Source of the DNA: Strigamia acuminata | Lineage: Eukaryota > Arthropoda > Chilopoda > Geophilomorpha > Linotaeniidae | DNA: 60,000 nucleotides | Direction: 5' to 3' | Assembly: GCA_949358305.1 (NCBI GenBank) | Contig: OX442320.1 | Span: 9,752,259-9,812,258, forward strand | Shown: piece after piece, positions 45,025 through 55,932 of the stretch | How positions within the stretch are numbered: position 1 is the first letter of the stretch | How the letters are laid out: each line of letters opens with the position of its first letter | Program-made: the position numbers and the translations under genes | The notes under the pieces: model-generated | What the model saw: only the letters and a program-made list of their open reading frames with translations | What the model was told of the DNA's origin: nothing | The model's database searches: none

Positions 45025-45480
45025 TAAAATGTCTTCTTTTTTACCCGTTGAGAGGCACCACCGTAGAAAGTGCATTTTTCTTGAATGTGATTCGTTTTAT
45101 AGCCCGTGGACAACTACCGGTGTGCAGTTGAAAAAGACCTCCTTCGAGATGCGACATCCAGTGGTTTAATAAACGTAGTAAGTCCTCGATTTGTCGTTCG
45201 CGTGTGAAACTGGAACTGTCGATTTAAAAAACGTATGCACTTTATTAAACACACGCAAAACCTGTTGAATCTATACAGTATATCGTAGTTTGTAAAAAGA
45301 CGAAAAAAAGTCTTCTTTTTTAGCCGTTGAGTGGCGCCACCATCAAAGTGCACTTTTTTGATTCGTTGTTGAGATTCGTTGTATTCGTGGACGACTATGA
45401 AAAATACCTCGTTTCAGAGGCGACATCCAACGATTTAATAAACGTATTACCGTAATAAGTTATCGATTTATCGGCCGCAT
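45025..45480 (+). repeat. Diverged tandem duplication, two copies of about 160 bp
   Basis: 45,025-45,185 and 45,308-45,470 share TCTTCTTTTTTA-CCGTTGAG, GGC-CCACC, AAAGTGCA-TTTT, GATTCGTT, CGTGGAC-ACTA, GACATCCA and TTTAATAAACGTA in the same order. Function unknown. Confidence 0.6.
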
Positions 45481-45547
45481 CGAAGCATGAACTGTCGATA
45501 GAATTTTGCTTTGAATTTTACTCATGTTTGGAATCATCAACCCGCAG

Positions 45548-45690
45548 TCGCCGCGATATTCTATGACGTCATCAAACGCATGGAGGTTAACGCGAGTTTT
45601 GAATTCTACTTTGATGCGAGTTTTCAGGATCAGAAAGGGCTCGCGGATCGAAATTGGAAGAGAAAAAGAGTCACGACAGATAAGTTATAG
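45548..45690 (+). pseudogene. Orphan last exon of an unidentified protein gene
   Basis: After an acceptor (CAACCCGCAG) the frame reads A-A-I-F-Y-D-V-I-K-R-M-E-V-N-A-S-F-E-F and continues to K-R-K-R-V-T-T-D-K-L-stop. The codon composition is typical of real protein. No upstream exon or family was found. Confidence 0.35.
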
Positions 45691-45726
45691 TGAATTTTGT
45701 CGATATTTTTTTATTGATTCTATTAA

Positions 45727-46275
45727 ATTTGATTTTCCGCCATCTGAGGGCAATTGTTTGTGACTAAAAGTTTTAGTTCGACCATAGCTCACGGATGGCA
45801 CGACGGAGCTGGAAGCATCCCGCACGCTCATTAAATATTCAAAAGTCCGAGGCTTGACTCATTTTTTCTTCAGAGTGCAAACCAGACAGAAGTGCGGGAG
45901 CAACGTTCGAGGTAAGCTATCTTTGTTTAGTCTTATTATTTTTACAAATTTTTAGTTTTATTTTCCCCGCACTTAAATGAATTAGTGGCTCTTTTTAAAC
46001 TGTCGTATCTGTTTATTATTCGCGCTCGTTGCTGCATATTTTTTTAACTTCTTCTATTTTTATGGTTATATGAATTTTGACTTTGCTTTAATTTATTGAA
46101 AAATGTATGACATTTTGTACGCCATTATACACTTTTTTTTGCTATTATGTTTACTGATTTTTCTTTTATTTCTAGGAGTATTACACTTCCAAATTCAAGA
46201 CATGCTAGGAACTTCGTCGGACAAACACACCGAGAGCTATTGGAATCCACAATTTATTTTAACTGTTTTTAAATA
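45727..46275 (+). other. Candidate two-exon noncoding transcript with the shared 5' module
   Basis: A CTCATTAAATATTCA motif at about 45,828 is followed by an exon-like stretch ending CGAG|GTAAGC (45,911), an acceptor TTTCTAG (46,175) and a second block ending near an AATAAA at about 46,271. The same motif begins the candidates at 34,130 and 49,275/49,360. No ORF. Confidence 0.3.
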
Positions 46276-46299
46276 AATGTATATTTTTTTTTCTACTCT

Positions 46300-46605
46300 T
46301 CCCTCCATTTTCCCTTTCTCTTTTCCTCCATTTTCCCTTTCTCTTTTCCTCCATTTTCCCTTTCTCTTTTCCTCCATTTTCCCTTTCTCTTTTCCTCCAT
46401 TTTCCCTTTCTCTTTTTCTCCATTTTCCCTTTCTCTTTTCCTCCATTTTCCCTTTCTCTTTTCCTCCATTTTCCCTTTCTCTTTTCCTCCATTTTCCCTT
46501 TCTCTTTTCCTCCATTTTCCCTTTCTCTTTTCCTCCATTTTCCCTTTCTCTTTTCCTCCATTTTCCCTTTCTCTTTTTCTCCATTTTCCCTTTCTCTTTT
46601 CCTCA
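46300..46605 (+). repeat. 23-bp pyrimidine tandem repeat
   Basis: About 13 copies of CTCCATTTTCCCTTTCTCTT + TTC, nearly identical. A 23-bp period explains open frames in all phases on both strands; it is not a gene. Confidence 0.9.
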
Positions 46606-46836
46606 AATATATCCCACGTGAATCGCTGCTCCTTTCTATATATTTTGGCTAAGTCTTTTTAATGAAATCGGCGATAGTGACAGTGCATTGTAAAAAATTG
46701 ATTTATAAGAAATAAAAAATGCAACTTAAAAATACTTTATTCAATGAATTAATTTACATGCTTAGTTTACAAAATGAATTATTGGACATAGCTTAAAAAT
46801 GAATTATTGGACATAGCTTATAAAATATTTACAATA

Positions 46837-46934
46837 CTAAAAAAACAAATACATTTTTCGTGAGGACTGCCGAATGGCAGGATAATCCACTTCAGGTCGT
46901 GGTTGTCCTGCTTCAATCTCCCGTCTTCGTATTT
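46837..46934 (-). CDS. Orphan last exon, coding-like
   Basis: After an acceptor CATCTTAG at 46,935 the frame reads I-R-R-R-E-I-E-A-G-Q-P-R-P-E-V-D-Y-P-A-I and stops at 46,837. It could be joined to an open block at 48,066-47,855 (minus) through an intron filled by the purine minisatellite, but that block overlaps exon 1 of the plus-strand gene at 47,929-48,281, so only one of the two is likely right. Family unknown. Confidence 0.3.
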
Positions 46935-46959
46935 CTAAGATGGAAAACTAACAAAAAAT

Positions 46960-47705
46960 TGAAAGAAGCATTAAGGGCGGGCGGGCGTGCGTGCATAGGA
47001 AAGAAAAGAAAAGCATTAATGGCGGGCGGGCGTGCGTAGGAGAGGAAAGAAAAGAAAATGCATTAATGGCGGGCGTACGAGAGGAGAGGAAAGAAAAGAA
47101 AAAGCATTAATGGCGTACGAGAGGAGAGGAAAGAAAAGAAAAAGCATTAATGGCGTACGAGAGGAGAGGAGAGGAAAGAAAAGAAAAAGCATTAATGGCG
47201 TGCGGAGGAGAGGAGAGGAAAGGAAAGAAAAGAAAAAGCAATAATGGCGGGCGAACGAGGAGTGAAAAGGAAAGATAAAAAAAGAAAAAACATTAATGGC
47301 GTGCGTACGAGAGGAGAGGAAAGAAAAGAAAAGCATTAATGGCGGGCGTGCATAGGAGAGGAAAGGAAAGAAAAGAAAAGCATTAATGGCGGGCGTGCGT
47401 AGGAGAGGAAAGAAAAGAAAAAGCATTAATGGCGTACGAGAGGAGAGAAAAGAAAAAGCATTAATGGCGTGCGGAGGAGAGGAGAGGAAAGGAAAGAAAA
47501 GGAAAAGCAATAATGGCGGGCGTACGAGGAGTGAAAAGGAAAGATAAAAAAAGAAAAAAACATTAATGGCGTGCGTACGAGAGAGGAGGAAAGAAAAGAA
47601 AAAGCATTAATGGCGTACGAGAGGAAAGAAAAGAAAAAGCATTAATGGCGTACGAGAGGAAAGAAAAGAAAAGCATTTATGGCGTACGAGAGGAAAGGAA
47701 AGACT
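46960..47705 (+). repeat. Purine-rich minisatellite GAAAGAAAAGAAAAAGCATT-AATGGCG
   Basis: About 15 irregular units of 35-60 bp of AGGAGAGGAAAGAAAAG followed by AAAAGCATTAATGGCG(GGCG)TACGAG. Unit length varies, so frames are not maintained. Confidence 0.85.
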
Positions 47706-47928
47706 GCGTCAATCCATGAAAAATATTCTTAATAGCACAAGTAGAACTCACTCAATTTAACAAACGAAAAGAACAGATAAAATAAATGCAGAAAAGAAAA
47801 AATTTAAAATTAACGAATAGAAAAATGTAAAATATTTAAGAAACCACTTACTCCGTGATGTGACCACCTCCAGTGTAGAATGTCGACTGGTGCTGACAAA
47901 ATCCCTGCCGGAAATCAGGTGTCCGAAA

Positions 47929-48281
47929 ATGAGCCGTCCTAATTTGCATGTAAATGACACACAGATGATGTCACTCATCACGTTACATTCACCTAGTGGC
48001 GACTTCTCGGAACTATCACACGTGTGCAGCAACGAACGTGAGCGGGCCGCCGACAAGTTCCACCTGGAAAAAGAGAATTTCAAAGGTAAATTTATATCAA
48101 TTAGTATACAAATTTAATGCTGGCAACTTCTAATTATTACTTTATTTTATTTTAGAGACTCGTGCTTTAAGACAACTATATAAGTATGGTAAGTATGTTA
48201 CATTTTTAATGCGGGCTATGCTTTATATTAAAACTACTTTTTTTCTTTTCTTTAGAATACTACCGACAAACGGCGAAGTAA
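47929..48281 (+). CDS. Small three-exon gene, about 71 residues, unknown family
   Basis: Exon 1 runs from ATG 47,929 to 48,085 (CAAAG|GTAAAT), exon 2 is 48,156-48,188 (TTTTAG ... TATG|GTAAGT), and exon 3 is 48,256-48,281 (CTTTAG ... TAA). Phases are 1 and 1 and the joined frame is open, followed by AATAAA near 48,326. The product is hydrophilic and helical: S-N-E-R-E-R-A-A-D-K-F-H-L-E-K, ending Y-Y-R-Q-T-A-K. No domain recognised. Additional 5' exons are possible because the frame is open upstream to 47,860. Confidence 0.45.
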
Positions 48282-48515
48282 AAAGCAACTAAAACCACAG
48301 GTTACTGAATATTGAATTTTACAAATAAAAGTAAAAAAATGTTTATCTCGAAAATTAGAAAATAAAATTGAAATTATAAAGCATAAATGTTCAAATTTTT
48401 TGAAAAAACTATAACCTTAAAAAAGCTTCACCCAGGTTTAAGCTGAAAAAGGACAGCTATCACTCATGACCCGGTAAACCCAGTTTAGCCATAGTGCCTT
48501 TATATTTGAAGGGCC

Positions 48516-48543
48516 AGGACCTAGGGGCCCAATCCTAGGCCCT
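48516..48543 (-). ncRNA. Conserved RNA hairpin downstream of a donor site (copy 2)
   Basis: On the minus strand AGGGCCTAGG pairs with CCTAGGTCCT around loop ATTGGGCC, 15 nt after the donor CTAAG|GTAATT. Relative to copy 1 at 35,426-35,454, pair 7 is T-A instead of C-G and pair 10 is G-C instead of A-T. Both changes keep pairing, and the G-U at pair 4 is conserved. Confidence 0.4.
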
Positions 48544-48558
48544 GGAAAATAAAATTAC

Positions 48559-49430
48559 CTTAGTCTTGTTGATGTCTTCAGTTGTTTTCAGGTTGTCCTG
48601 CAGTTGTCCTTGGCTGAATCTGAAATGAGAATTAAAACAACAGACGACAAAACAGAAAAAATACAAATTAGACAGAAAAATACAAAAAATACAAAATAGA
48701 AATTAAATTAAACAAATTAAACACAAAAATTATCGAATACATAAGACAATAATAAATGCAATTTAAATTAATTAATCTTGTGGAAATTGTATTCGTTTTC
48801 TGACCGCCGTACGACATCTTTATCAGAAATAAAAATGGCCGCTTAAGAAAGCTCTCCAAACTGAAATTAGAGAATAAAATTTGAAATTTATAATTGAATA
48901 TATGCAAATAATATTAATAATGAACTTACCGTACGAGCCTTTTTCCTACGAATGATAAATTCGGACCCATAAACCGTCGTGGATAAACTAAAAATGACGG
49001 TAAAAACGAATGAAATTTCATGAAAAAAAGACAAAATACAATATACTTACTGTGATACAATACTGCGTCGGGTCTGGCACCGTGTATTTCCGTTGAAACT
49101 CGAGAGCAAAAGTCGTGAAAAACGTTGAAAAACGAACGAAAATCACGATAAAAAACAAATTTAAATGATAAAATAAAATAAAACTTAAGGTTTCTGCTCG
49201 TACGTCGATGCAAACAAAATGGCCGAACCACGCCGCTTCTTTTCTCGTTCATACTTGCTAAGATTTTATGAATATTTAATGAGAAAGATTGCTTACTTTT
49301 CAAGCATCGAAAAACGCCGTTTCTCCGCTCAAATTTTGAAGAATTGCTATGAATACATAATGAGGACACGCATTCTTGGTTAATGCTGCCACCTGATGGC
49401 AAATATACGCAACTATCCCAAAGGCGCTTC
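48559..49430 (-). other. Candidate multi-exon transcript, inverted copy of the 34-35.8 kb unit
   Basis: On the minus strand the 5' part (49,430-49,290) aligns with 34,070-34,190: GGCAGCATT, CTCATTATGTATTCAT, and GAAACGGCGTTTTTCGATG. Exon-like blocks follow: one ending TATCACA|GTAAGT (49,052), 48,992-48,932 (TTTTTAG ... ACG|GTAAGT), one after TTTCAG at about 48,861, and 48,619-48,559 (TTTCAG ... AAG|GTAATT). A frame across the two middle junctions stays open for about 55 codons to a stop (F-I-I-R-R-K-K-A-R-T-V-W-R-A-F) but resembles nothing I know. Either an lncRNA or a degraded gene. Confidence 0.4.
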
Positions 49431-49439
49431 AACTTCGTA

Positions 49440-51500
49440 CTTTAAAAAAATGTTATACTTTATTTTATAACTTACTCGGATAAAAATTAGATCTGTTACT
49501 ATCAACCCGTTTATTTTTAATGTGTTAATATTAATACCTAGCAAAAACTAAAAAATAAATTTGTTTAAATATTACGCTGAAAGCGCCAGTGCCATCTCGG
49601 GAGATTTCAAATAACTCATGTAGTTCATTACTATTCTCGTAAATGGCAGACTAGCCACTTAATCCAAGAAATAATTCAGATCACCAGAATGCAAAATAGA
49701 GAAAAAAAATTTCTACACTTGTCGGATCTTATGAGAATAATTAGACATGCTTTAGCAATCAAAACATAGCATTCACGAATAATAGCTAATAAGAAAACTG
49801 CACAAAAAATACTTTTATTGCAACTCAACACACCACTTAATACATAGCCTTCACTGCTACATTTACTATATTGAAAAGTTTATCTTTGATCAATTCTGTA
49901 TCATTTTTCATAAAACATGACGTTTGTTGCTGTTAGATTTTTACGTTGTCCAAACGATTTGCCAAATTGAAAAAACTTGTTTTCTCATCTTTTAATCTCA
50001 CTTGTACTTCCATCTCATCCAATCCGCAAATGAAAAAGTATTTCTTCTTTATCCAGCAACTGAAACATGAGGTGTAACTTTGAGTAGGGAAACTTACCTG
50101 CATTACACCTAACCACTAAGAAATGAACCAGAGAGATAATTATTTTTGCGATGGCGATGTATCTCGTAGAATTGCGTAACATGCTGGTGTGAAAACTAAT
50201 TCTACAATTTTTATTTTAAAATTGGCTTCCACCTTCTGTAACCTGCGCAGAAAATGTCGCATCGTAGACTGTATTCCCCACCTAGCAATGTGTAAAACTA
50301 AAATCCCCTCGATATTTTTCAAAATTGCTCAGTGTCAATTGCGGTTGTCGATATTTTTCCAAATTTTAAACTCTTCTGTCATCTTGAAAGTCCTGAGTGG
50401 TAAACGGAGAATTGTGTTTTTTTGGCCAAAGTTCTTCCATAACATGTGAATGCAGATTTTCAAACTGTGGTTAACAAAAAATAACTCCTGGTTCAGAAAT
50501 GGATCCCACAAAGTTTTAAAGCTAACTTTCATCGTCGCTCGATTGAAACCATGACAAAATATCGGGCCAATCAGACGACTTAACAAAACTTAAATGAAAT
50601 GAAATCCCGAGATATTTTCTGTAAGAAATGTTTGCAACCTCATCGGATTGGTGCAACTGTAGAATGATTGTTGGTTGTACTGCATCTCCCAGATTTAACG
50701 AGTGTTTCTACTGACAAGTGAATGCGGTATTTGGTGGTTGAGTTTAGCAGCCATTTCCAAGCGAACCAATATTTCTTGAACTTCTTGTTGATGGAATATG
50801 CCGTGCACAAATTTTCTTTTATCGACTCTTGGAGATATCATCGTGTTAGACCTGTTTGTAATGACGTGCCTGGTTTTTTTGTTTTTTTCCCGTAAAATAT
50901 CAGAAAGGAATATTACTACAAGAATGATATTCGGTAATTTTGGATAGTTGATTACTCCGATCCAACTCTGAGTTTGTCGAGTAACTGCATCAGAAATATA
51001 ATTAGATTATCAGTCATGAGTGCAGTCTTCCAGCCTTTCTTCCGCTCATCCACAACATCACCAGGCGACTTTTACAGAATATTCCATACATTAGAAGCTA
51101 ATGCAAATGCAGCATTAAGTGTGAAATGGTTGACCAGTTATTATTGGTAATAAAAGGCACTGTAGCAAACAGCCGAACCTGCAATAAAGTTAACCTGAAA
51201 TAAAAATTTTAAAAAAATTATTAAGAGCCATTAGTTACCGGTACATTTCTTGTCGTTTTATGCTGTTTTTTACTAACCTTACATTTTCCATTCTCTAATT
51301 CGAGTATTCATACTCATGTATTCATGTACAAGTACTCTTTTGGCCCAAAAAAGAAATTTCTTTATTTTAATTCCCAAAAATTATAGGAACTTAAATAAAA
51401 AGTTTAAACTTTCAAATCTATTTTTTAAGTTTTTATTTTGCAATTGGCAGGAAAATTCTTTTTGATTTAGCATTCACAAGTGCTAAGAGGGATCTGCCAG
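49440..51500. other. Mostly unrecognised; weak coding-like blocks on the minus strand
   Basis: A minus-strand block at 50,586-50,335 is open for 83 codons and, after a frame change, continues with sense-like sequence (L-T-L-S-N-F-E-K-Y-R-G-D-F) to about 50,160. Another at about 50,030-49,945 reads M-E-V-Q-V-R-L-K-D-E-K-T-S-F-F-N-L-A-N-R. These look like pieces of a broken gene; I cannot name it. The rest shows nothing. Confidence 0.3.
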
Positions 51501-51509
51501 ACAAATTTT

Positions 51510-51830
51510 ACCTACAACTTTCACCACCATTCTCCCATTTTTACCTCCAACTTTACATCCATTTTGCAATATTTAAACTCCAACTTTACATCCATTCTGC
51601 AATATTTTAACTCCAACTTTTACTACCATTCTCCCATTTTTACCTCCAACTTTGACCTCCATTCTTCCATTTCTTGACTCCAACTTTTACCTCCAACCTT
51701 TTTCTCCCATTTTTAACTCCAACTTTAACCTCCATTCTTCCATTTTTAACTCTAACTTTTTTCTCCACCTTCTTTTTCCAACTTTTACCTCCAACTTTTA
51801 CCTCCATTCTCCCACACACACAACGGTCAT
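51510..51830 (+). repeat. Pyrimidine-rich degenerate repeat (TTTTACCTCCAAC)
   Basis: About 15 imperfect copies of TTTTACCTCCAACTTTNACCTC with interspersed CCATTCTCCCA. No coding sense. Confidence 0.75.
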
Positions 51831-51949
51831 GTCAAATTAAATAAAAGCTTTTAATAAGAAATGATTATGAATAGAAAATAAATAAATAAATAAATACTGA
51901 AAAAAAGTAATGATTATGTAAATAAAAAATAAAAGCAACCAATTGGACA

Positions 51950-52235
51950 GTAAAGGACCGCCAATTTTGACAAGAAAAGACCACCAAATTCGCTGGGCGG
52001 AAAAGAATCGCCAAATTGGCTAAGCGGGAAAGCACCATAAAATTGGCTAAGGCAGAAAGGGCAAATTGAACCACAAAGAATAGGGCGTTTTGACGGAAAA
52101 TGTAACCAAATTATGTGGCGGGAATGGCCAAGTTGAGTAAAAGAAGAAAAGAGCGGCCAATTTTGACAGGAAAGGAAATCAAATTAAGTGGTAATAAAGG
52201 GTAAATTTGGCAGGAAAAATCGCTAAAATGGTTCG
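51950..52235 (+). repeat. Degenerate 25-35 bp repeat (GCCAAATTGGCTAAGCGGGAAAG)
   Basis: Roughly nine diverged units containing CCAAATT-GGC and GGAAAG spaced 25-35 bp apart. Function unknown. Confidence 0.65.
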
Positions 52236-52365
52236 CCAAATTCAGCTGGAAAAAGGTTATTGTTATACAATTACGTGGAAAATGCACGGGACCTGCTCGG
52301 GACCTGCTCGCCGTCATTGTTGTCATCGATCCTTCTCTTCAAACGATGAACGATGGTGGTTTGGT

Positions 52366-52704
52366 ATGATTCACTTTATAGCTGGCATTATGGCAATCAT
52401 ATCCTCCACACGAAATCCTAGAGAGGTAAAAGTTTATTTAATTTTGTTGTTAGGTAACTTGCGTTTTTTAACATGAAATTTTACTTAATTTTAGCGTCCT
52501 TCGCTTACTGTAGCAGCGAATGTTTGTCACCTCCGCAATCCGTCCTTTCTGGCGAAAATCGTGCTCGAATGGATGGTTATGGAAGCTGTCATCACGTCGT
52601 GTCAGCGAATAAACGAGGTGGAAACGTTGTTTGCGCAAATCAGAAACTCGTTTCTGAGTCGCGTGTGGATGTCCGACGTCCAGGAGAGCTTCAATTACTT
52701 TTGA
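52366..52704 (+). CDS. Two-exon coding fragment of an unidentified helical protein
   Basis: The block 52,366-52,425 (reading I-A-G-I-M-A-I-I-S-S-T-R-N-P-R-E, donor GAGAG|GTAAAA) joins in phase 0 to 52,495-52,704 (acceptor AATTTTAG). The second exon reads P-S-L-T-V-A-A-N-V-C-H-L-R-N-P-S-F-L-A-K and later E-T-L-F-A-Q-I-R-N-S-F, ending at TGA 52,704. Composition is typical of a helical-repeat protein. Just upstream a different frame is also sense-like (V-I-V-V-I-D-P-S-L-Q-T-M-N-D-G-G), implying a frameshift, so this is probably the 3' end of another broken gene. Family not identified. Confidence 0.4.
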
Positions 52705-53205
52705 ATCAATTTGTTTAAAGGGCTGTATTGTTTGTTTCCCGGTGAAAACACTGTACAAAATCAGAAAATTGTTAATTAGAACAATTAAATCCACTATTTT
52801 AATACAAATATTTATTTATTTGTTTTATATTATTTTTTCCTACATCCCTGGATTTAAAAAGTTGATGGCAAATCGAGCAATTTGTTTCTTTAAAAAAAAA
52901 ACAACATTTTGTATAAAATCAATTTTCTGAAATAGTCTCGATTAGACATAAAATAAAGTGCCAATTTACTAATTCCTTTAGAAAGAAAAAATCTATTACA
53001 GACGATTACAACTAGAATAAAATATAAAATTATAAAACGTTCGTTTAAATACTCAATTCACAGATGGCGTTTTAAGAAAAACTTGTAGTTAAATTCATAT
53101 TAATGAACTGAAATCATCAGTTTCTAATAAATATTTTTAAGTGAATCACATCGTCATTCGCAATTACAGTCGACTTTTCTCGTGGGAATGTCAAAAATGG
53201 TATTT
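52705..53205. other. Nothing recognised
   Basis: AT-rich 3' flanks of two converging coding fragments. Confidence 0.35.
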
Positions 53206-53965
53206 TTATTTGGAAGAACTTTGAATTGCTTCGCTGTTCTTCCAGTTTTCAATGCGATTTTTCAACTCTGTGTCAGGGCTTAGCATGTCCATCGTAAGTG
53301 GTTGGCGAGTGAATGGATGAGTAATAATTGCCCGATCCACGATGGTGCCGCTCGGAAGAATCACCGGTTCTTCCATCACCGTGTCCATTAACGGATCTAG
53401 AGTTTAAAAAGAAAAGAAAAAAAAAAACATTACCGGTAACTAAAATTTTCAAATATCGACACAATTTACCCCGGAATTAATCCAGCGCATCGCCGTAGTC
53501 CACTTCTCGCTTTCTATTTTGAATTAAAATCTCCTCAACACGCTTTGCAAAGCCTTCGAACTGCACTAAGGTATTTCCAGCGCACTTTTAACTAATGCTT
53601 GACTCATTCTCATTTGAGCGTCAATAAGCAGTTCTTTCTTATAAGACCGCTGCAAATAAAATTACATTATTGTGATTTTTTTTCCAAACTTAAAACAAGC
53701 AGTGTTTATACTTCGTCAGCTGCAATTGTTTGCGCAAACCGTTCCGAGTCAAGATGTATAAATAAATGTCGGTTAACTGGTCCAGTAATTTCTTTGGCTC
53801 CCATCCATATCGATTTTACATTTCGGATCACACAATTGTTGCAGGTTAAAATTATGCGGAAACGGTTCTTTAATTTCATTTGTCAGATAGTGGAACATGT
53901 CCACCGTTTCTCGTGCTAACTGGCGTTCATCAGTAGCCAACTGTCTGTCTCGTCTGCTGAAGATC
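53206..53965 (-). pseudogene. UBE4B: UBE4B (U-box ubiquitin chain elongation factor E4) pseudogene
   Basis: Three exon relics in order on the minus strand. 53,965-53,690 reads [17 protein letters not shown] and [11 protein letters not shown], then changes frame to [10 protein letters not shown]. Then Y-K-K-E-L-L-I-D-A-Q-M-R-M, a frame change, and F-A-K-R-V-E-E-I-L-I-Q-N-R-K-R-E-V-D-Y plus a stop in place of the Glu of D-E-F-R. Last, the U-box exon 53,396-53,206 reads [19 protein letters not shown] and [10 protein letters not shown]. About nine residues of the U-box (the R-H-L-L segment) are deleted, removing part of the E2-binding surface. Multiple frameshifts and a stop make it nonfunctional. 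Confidence 0.88.
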
Positions 53966-54702
53966 CTGTAAAATATTAATTATGAATTAATTTTATCCCA
54001 ATTGAATGAATTCAAAAATATTTACTCGAGCTTGTTGCTTCCAAGTTGATTTGTTTTCACTGCCCTACTGTCTCTTTCTTCTCTATTCTGTGGCTGTAAC
54101 ATGATAACACATTTTAGATGGATGTCGCCAGCAAAGCTTAATATTCCGATCCGGAACCAATGAGCAACTAAACTAATACTCCGTACACTGTTTAGCATTA
54201 TCAACCCTTATTTTCTACGGAGTATCTTATTAATAAATTTAATGGGTTTGATTTCATTTGTCATTTTGGTTTGGCTTTAGCTCCCCAACTTTAGAATGTA
54301 GTTGAAGCAATTAAAGGATTAGTGTTTGCTCCAATTGGAGCACCTGTACACACATGTTTAATGCCATGTTCACTAAGATTGATTGATTGAATCCTGGTCA
54401 CTGTGTACAAAATATAAACTAACAAATATATTTTTTAATTTATTAATAGTTTGACCGCATAAATACACCAATACGAAAATGTAAGCCACCAAACAATTTC
54501 TACGAGTGCAAAAAGAAATGTTACCGCAAAAAACTGAATGAAAAATTAACATGCCGGTATGTTAGTATTGGCATACGGTATATGCATCCAGTCATAAAAT
54601 TATCAAAGTTCCTAAACCAAACATCAGAAAAAATATTTATTCACTTCTTTCACACAAATTCTAGTTATTGTTTAGGTAACAAATTATTCACTCCCCATCT
54701 TT
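53966..54702. other. Possible upstream UBE4B debris, otherwise nothing
   Basis: A minus-strand open stretch at about 54,204-54,022 ends Q-N-R-E-E-R-D-S-R-A-V-K-T-N and could be a degraded upstream exon, but the match is too weak to claim. Confidence 0.3.
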
Positions 54703-55407
54703 GACTCATTTTACCCCCAAGAAGGACTTTAAGTCCCCCAACTAAAAATATTGTTCTCCCCTAATATTTATTCTCCCGAATAAAAGGTTTTAAACTCCAA
54801 CATTTTCCCCCCATTTATTGCCAAAAAACCCCAAATCTTATTTTTAGTTGCATTGTGAATACAATGCTCACTTAGCATTCGATGGGTATCCTCAATGGTG
54901 TTTCTGACCAATGGGTACAGTTTTGCCTCTAATGGCAAGACAATCATATCTTGCAAATGTACATCTTTGCAAACACGGGGCATGTGCAAGTTCCAGTCAT
55001 TCTTTCAATTTTGTAATGCCACAAATGATTTCTTGAATAGATATGACTTGGGCATCCAATGCCTGACCAAAAATCATTTTTTGTGGCATATCAATATTGA
55101 AAACAATGACTGAACCATGGAACATGCAAATGTCCAGTGTTTGCAAAGATGTATATTTGCAAGATATTGTTGTCGTACAACCAAAGGCAAAAGCTGTACC
55201 CACCGATCAGAAACACCATCGAAAGCTACAAAAGCATTGTGTTTACAATAAAAATAAAAATTGGGGTACATTTGGCAACAATTAGGGTAAATATATTGGG
55301 ATTTGAAACTTTTATTCAGGGAAGTAATCATTAGAAGAGAACTATAGTTTTCTTGAGGGTTTTTTTAGTTAGGAGATTTTAAGTCATTCTTGAATGAAAA
55401 ATGAGTC
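54703..55407. mobile_element. Large foldback element with arms of about 300 bp
   Basis: The outer ends GACTCATTTTA...AAGAAGGACTTTAAGTC and GACTTAAAATCTCC...AATGAGTC are inverted. The inner arms share TCTTGCAAATNTACATCTTTGCAAACAC and GGTGTTTCTGA-CNNTGGGTACAG in opposite orientations. Arms are diverged by indels, so insertion is old. No transposase frame is intact. Confidence 0.7.
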
Positions 55408-55565
55408 CTATTGTTTTAGACTGAAACTTTCAGATCAATTTAATAGTGATTAACAGAGCACACACATTCCACTTTGAAATTAACTGACGTTAATCGAAAT
55501 ACCAAAGACAGATTTGTAAAACACAAACCACTAGATCATAGCAAACAAATTTTTTCTCTCCCCAG

Positions 55566-55932
55566 ATTACCGTACATAGACCAACTGCAATATCCCATGT
55601 GCAACACTTCTCAATCGGCGAAAACGACTGATTCTATCTACAAAAAGATTTTTCTTGACACAAATGTTAAAGATACATGTCAATGTCATATTCCCTGCAA
55701 AGAATCTAAGTACTCTAGCTTGGCACAACCTTCACGTCAAAACAAAGCTATGGCCGTAATAGGCCATTTTTTCGAAACAAACAAAATTCAAATTTTTATT
55801 GACCGGCTTGAATATGACATTATCTCGTTCATATGCGACATCGGAAATATTTTAAGTCTATCGCTAGGTCTGTCAATATTGAGTGTGGCTAGAACAATGG
55901 AAAACCTAATTTTTCAACATCACCAACAATAA
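55566..55932 (+). pseudogene. 3' exon of a DEG/ENaC (amiloride-sensitive) sodium channel, gene fragment
   Basis: After an acceptor (CTCCCCAG) the frame reads through D-T-C-Q-C-H-I-P-C-K-E-S-K-Y-S-S, the Cys-rich C-x-C-x3-C end of the extracellular domain, then R-L-E-Y-D-I and the second membrane segment L-S-L-S-L-G-L-S-I-L-S, stopping at 55,932. The S-L-G-L-S corresponds to the usual G-L-F-L-G-x-S selectivity region, with atypical residues. No upstream exons are found; the foldback element lies immediately before. A partial duplicate of the end (L-S-L-G-L-S-I-F-S) follows at about 56,158. It could be the true 3' end of a gene whose other exons were lost. Confidence 0.65.

Noticed and set aside
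46237-46621. Lys/Glu/Arg-rich frames of about 115 codons
   Set aside because: They derive from a 23-bp pyrimidine repeat and appear in three phases at once.
47855-48066. Minus-strand exon (reading K-S-P-L-G-E-C-N-V-M-S-D-I-I-C-V) joined to 46,934-46,837
   Set aside because: Splice sites are plausible, but the block overlaps exon 1 of the better supported plus-strand three-exon gene. Left as an alternative without a separate call.
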